Source: DATDXN01 sp035289305 (GTDB taxonomy: Bacteria; Patescibacteriota; Microgenomatia; UBA1406; HO2-37-13b). Taken from it: 6,542 nt of DNA. The translations under genes were made by a program, and so were the position numbers. Where the stretch lies: NCBI GenBank assembly GCA_035289305.1, contig DATDXN010000010.1:1-6542 (forward strand). Reading direction: 5' to 3'. The notes under the pieces were generated by a model. The model saw only the letters and a program-made list of their open reading frames with translations. It was not told the DNA's origin and did not search any database. Within the stretch, counting starts at the first letter, position 1; every line of letters begins with the position of its first letter. Positions 5,548 to 6,542 of this stretch are shown in pieces.

Positions 5548-5889
5548 ATGAATAATCTCTATCTCACAGAAGAAGTCAAGTCTATCACTGATCAGTTAAT
5601 CAGTAAATACCATCCAGAAACGATTATTTTTTTTGGTTCAGCCGCACACGGCAGATTTGATGAGGAAAAAAGTGACTTAGACTTTTTAATTATCAAAAAA
5701 AACGTTCCGTACCTCGGTCGACAACGAATTTATGAACTTGACAAATTAATTGAGTATCATATTGCTTCTGACTTTATCGTGTATACACCAGACGAGATCA
5801 AGAAGCTATATGCACTTAATGATCCCTTTATTCATTCAATTCTTCAAGAAGGTACAGTGCTTTATGGACAAAAACCCGCTTTTTCATAA
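5548..5889 (+). CDS. MNT-domain nucleotidyltransferase, probable antitoxin of a HEPN-MNT pair
   Basis: The 113-residue protein is a minimal nucleotidyltransferase of the DNA polymerase beta superfamily. The signature FFGSAAHG (28-35) is followed by D43-L-D45, and a third acidic residue D75 sits in the SDFIVYTPDE strand. The spacing between GS and DxD is 11 residues rather than the common 10. In characterised MntA-HepT modules this protein is the antitoxin and adenylylates the HEPN partner, with ATP as nucleotide donor. All three carboxylates are present, so catalysis looks possible. The downstream HEPN gene overlaps its last 26 nt, typical of translational coupling. Other small MNT proteins act on different targets, so the antitoxin role is inferred from the gene pair. 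The start at 5548 follows a consensus -10 and has no Shine-Dalgarno. Confidence 0.88.
   Translation: MNNLYLTEEVKSITDQLISKYHPETIIFFGSAAHGRFDEEKSDLDFLIIKKNVPYLGRQRIYELDKLIEYHIASDFIVYTPDEIKKLYALNDPFIHSILQEGTVLYGQKPAFS
5847..5852 (+). promoter_or_regulatory. Shine-Dalgarno-like site deciding the HEPN start
   Basis: AGAAGG lies inside the MNT coding sequence, 11 nt before the ATG at 5864. It is the best ribosome-binding-like sequence in the window and supports 5864 rather than the earlier in-frame ATG at 5750, which lies deep in the MNT gene. Confidence 0.45.
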
Positions 5890-6253
5890 CTGGTTGCAAA
5901 AAGCCGATGAGGATTACCAGTTTGCTTCGATTAATTTAACAGAAGAAAAAACGTTTTTCAGTCAGATTTGTTTTCATTATCATCAAGCGGCGGAGAAATA
6001 TCTAAAGAGCTTTATCGTTGCCTACAATCTCCCCTTTCGCAAGATTCACAATCTCAAGGAATTAGTGAACATTTGTCGAGAAAAAGATCCATCTTTTTCC
6101 CAGATTGAAGAGGCATGCATATATCTCAATCAGTATTATATAGAGACACGGTACCCCGTTCATTGGCCAACTGCTCTGACACAAAAGGATGCTGAAACCG
6201 CCAAAGAAAACGCTGCTCACATAAGTAGTTTTATCAAAGCCAAATTGCAATGA
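5864..6253 (+). CDS. HEPN-domain protein, probable toxin partner of the MNT protein
   Basis: From the ATG at 5864 the product is 129 residues, the normal size of a single-domain HEPN protein. It opens with W10-LQKADEDYQFA, then the QAAEKYLKSF helix (41-50), KIHNLKEL (60-67) and YYIETRYP (91-98). This is the layout of the COG2250-type HEPN proteins. HEPN toxins such as HepT are RNases using Rx4-6H. Here the arginine R96 is followed by H100 with only three residues between, and the RX4HXY seen in HepT is absent, so RNase activity is uncertain. The family also includes non-catalytic members that bind or oligomerise with MNT proteins. A longer reading from 5750 would add 38 residues without HEPN character and overlap MNT much further. 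It ends in TGA, overlapping the next start. Confidence 0.85.
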   Translation: MDKNPLFHNWLQKADEDYQFASINLTEEKTFFSQICFHYHQAAEKYLKSFIVAYNLPFRKIHNLKELVNICREKDPSFSQIEEACIYLNQYYIETRYPVHWPTALTQKDAETAKENAAHISSFIKAKLQ

Positions 6254-6542
6254 TGACTTATCATGCTTCTCTCTATGTCTGGGAAGGATATCATAACGCT
6301 GATATCGATGGAAAACTCCTCTATGATGTGAAAGCATTCTCACCAGATCCCACTAAACATCAAGGAAAAACCAAAGCACAGATACTCACTGATACTCGCA
6401 GAGGATTTCATATCTCCCTCATTGAAAATCTTCCCAATATCCCCAGAAGCGGTAACGGACACCTCATACATGGACGACCACAACTGGAAGCAGGCAAAAC
6501 ACCACGAGATTACCTCTCTCTGCTTGGCACACCACCCTATGA
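6250..6542 (+). CDS. Unrecognised protein, N-terminal 97 codons (open at right edge)
   Basis: A continuous open frame begins at ATG 6250, whose ATGA overlaps the HEPN TGA stop, and runs to the window edge for 97 codons without a stop. A second ATG follows at 6253. The other two plus-strand frames have stops within the first 50 bases, and the coupled position makes this a real gene. The visible protein starts MMTYHASLYVWEGYHNADID, with later stretches such as LTDTRRGFHISLIENLPN and HGRPQLEAGKTPRDYL. It has no signal peptide or membrane segment. I do not recognise a family, and no function should be assumed. Its position as a third gene in a MNT-HEPN unit suggests co-regulation with the module, but a chance operon neighbour is equally possible. 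Confidence 0.75.
   Translation, partial: MMTYHASLYVWEGYHNADIDGKLLYDVKAFSPDPTKHQGKTKAQILTDTRRGFHISLIENLPNIPRSGNGHLIHGRPQLEAGKTPRDYLSLLGTPPY

Noticed and set aside
5750..5863. Longer in-frame start for the HEPN gene at ATG 5750
   Set aside because: The added 38 residues (rich in I, L and S) are the shadow of the MNT gene and unlike HEPN. The ATG at 5864 starts just before the conserved first helix and has AGAAGG upstream.
1..6542. CRISPR array, rRNA, tRNA or TGA recoding
   Set aside because: No regularly spaced direct repeats or RNA-gene signatures were seen. TGA ends the GalT-like and HEPN genes at natural family lengths.

Overview
This is a bacterial chromosomal segment in the standard genetic code: TGA ends the GalT-like gene and the HEPN gene, so it is not a TGA-recoding lineage such as Gracilibacteria. 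A reduced GalT-like protein, a short Pth with a KGKGPKLHNG-type loop, compact spacing, near-absence of Shine-Dalgarno sites and AT-rich spacers recall Candidate Phyla Radiation (Patescibacteria) genomes, perhaps Microgenomates. That placement is my inference from remembered family patterns, not something a search has shown.

Layout. Positions 1-101 (minus) hold the first 33 codons of a transposase-like ORF that runs off the left edge and looks like the N-terminus of IS1595/ISXO2 transposases; a hairpin and a possible element end lie just upstream. A GalT-like HIT-superfamily nucleotidyltransferase (201-1031, minus) is transcribed divergently from pth, peptidyl-tRNA hydrolase (1078-1614, plus), and the two promoters overlap in 46 bp. 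A glycosyltransferase block follows on the plus strand: a GT4 enzyme (1647-2705), a GT20 trehalose-6-phosphate synthase-like enzyme (2831-4291) and a second, paralogous GT4 enzyme (4333-5472). A 110-nt imperfect palindrome fills most of the spacer before the GT20 gene. At the right is a tight three-gene unit: an MNT nucleotidyltransferase (5548-5889), a HEPN protein (5864-6253, overlapping by 26 nt) and an unrecognised third gene beginning in an ATGA overlap at 6250 and leaving the window open.

How the genes work together. The three glycosyltransferases plausibly make or decorate a trehalose-like sugar, glycolipid or surface glycan. No phosphatase (OtsB) is present, so the GT20 product is uncertain. 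The MNT-HEPN pair has the architecture of a toxin-antitoxin module, but its HEPN lacks a canonical Rx4-6H motif and the attached third gene is not part of the textbook two-gene module.

A shared regulatory theme is that several genes have a -10 hexamer only 7-15 nt before the ATG and no Shine-Dalgarno sequence, which points to leaderless or nearly leaderless transcripts.
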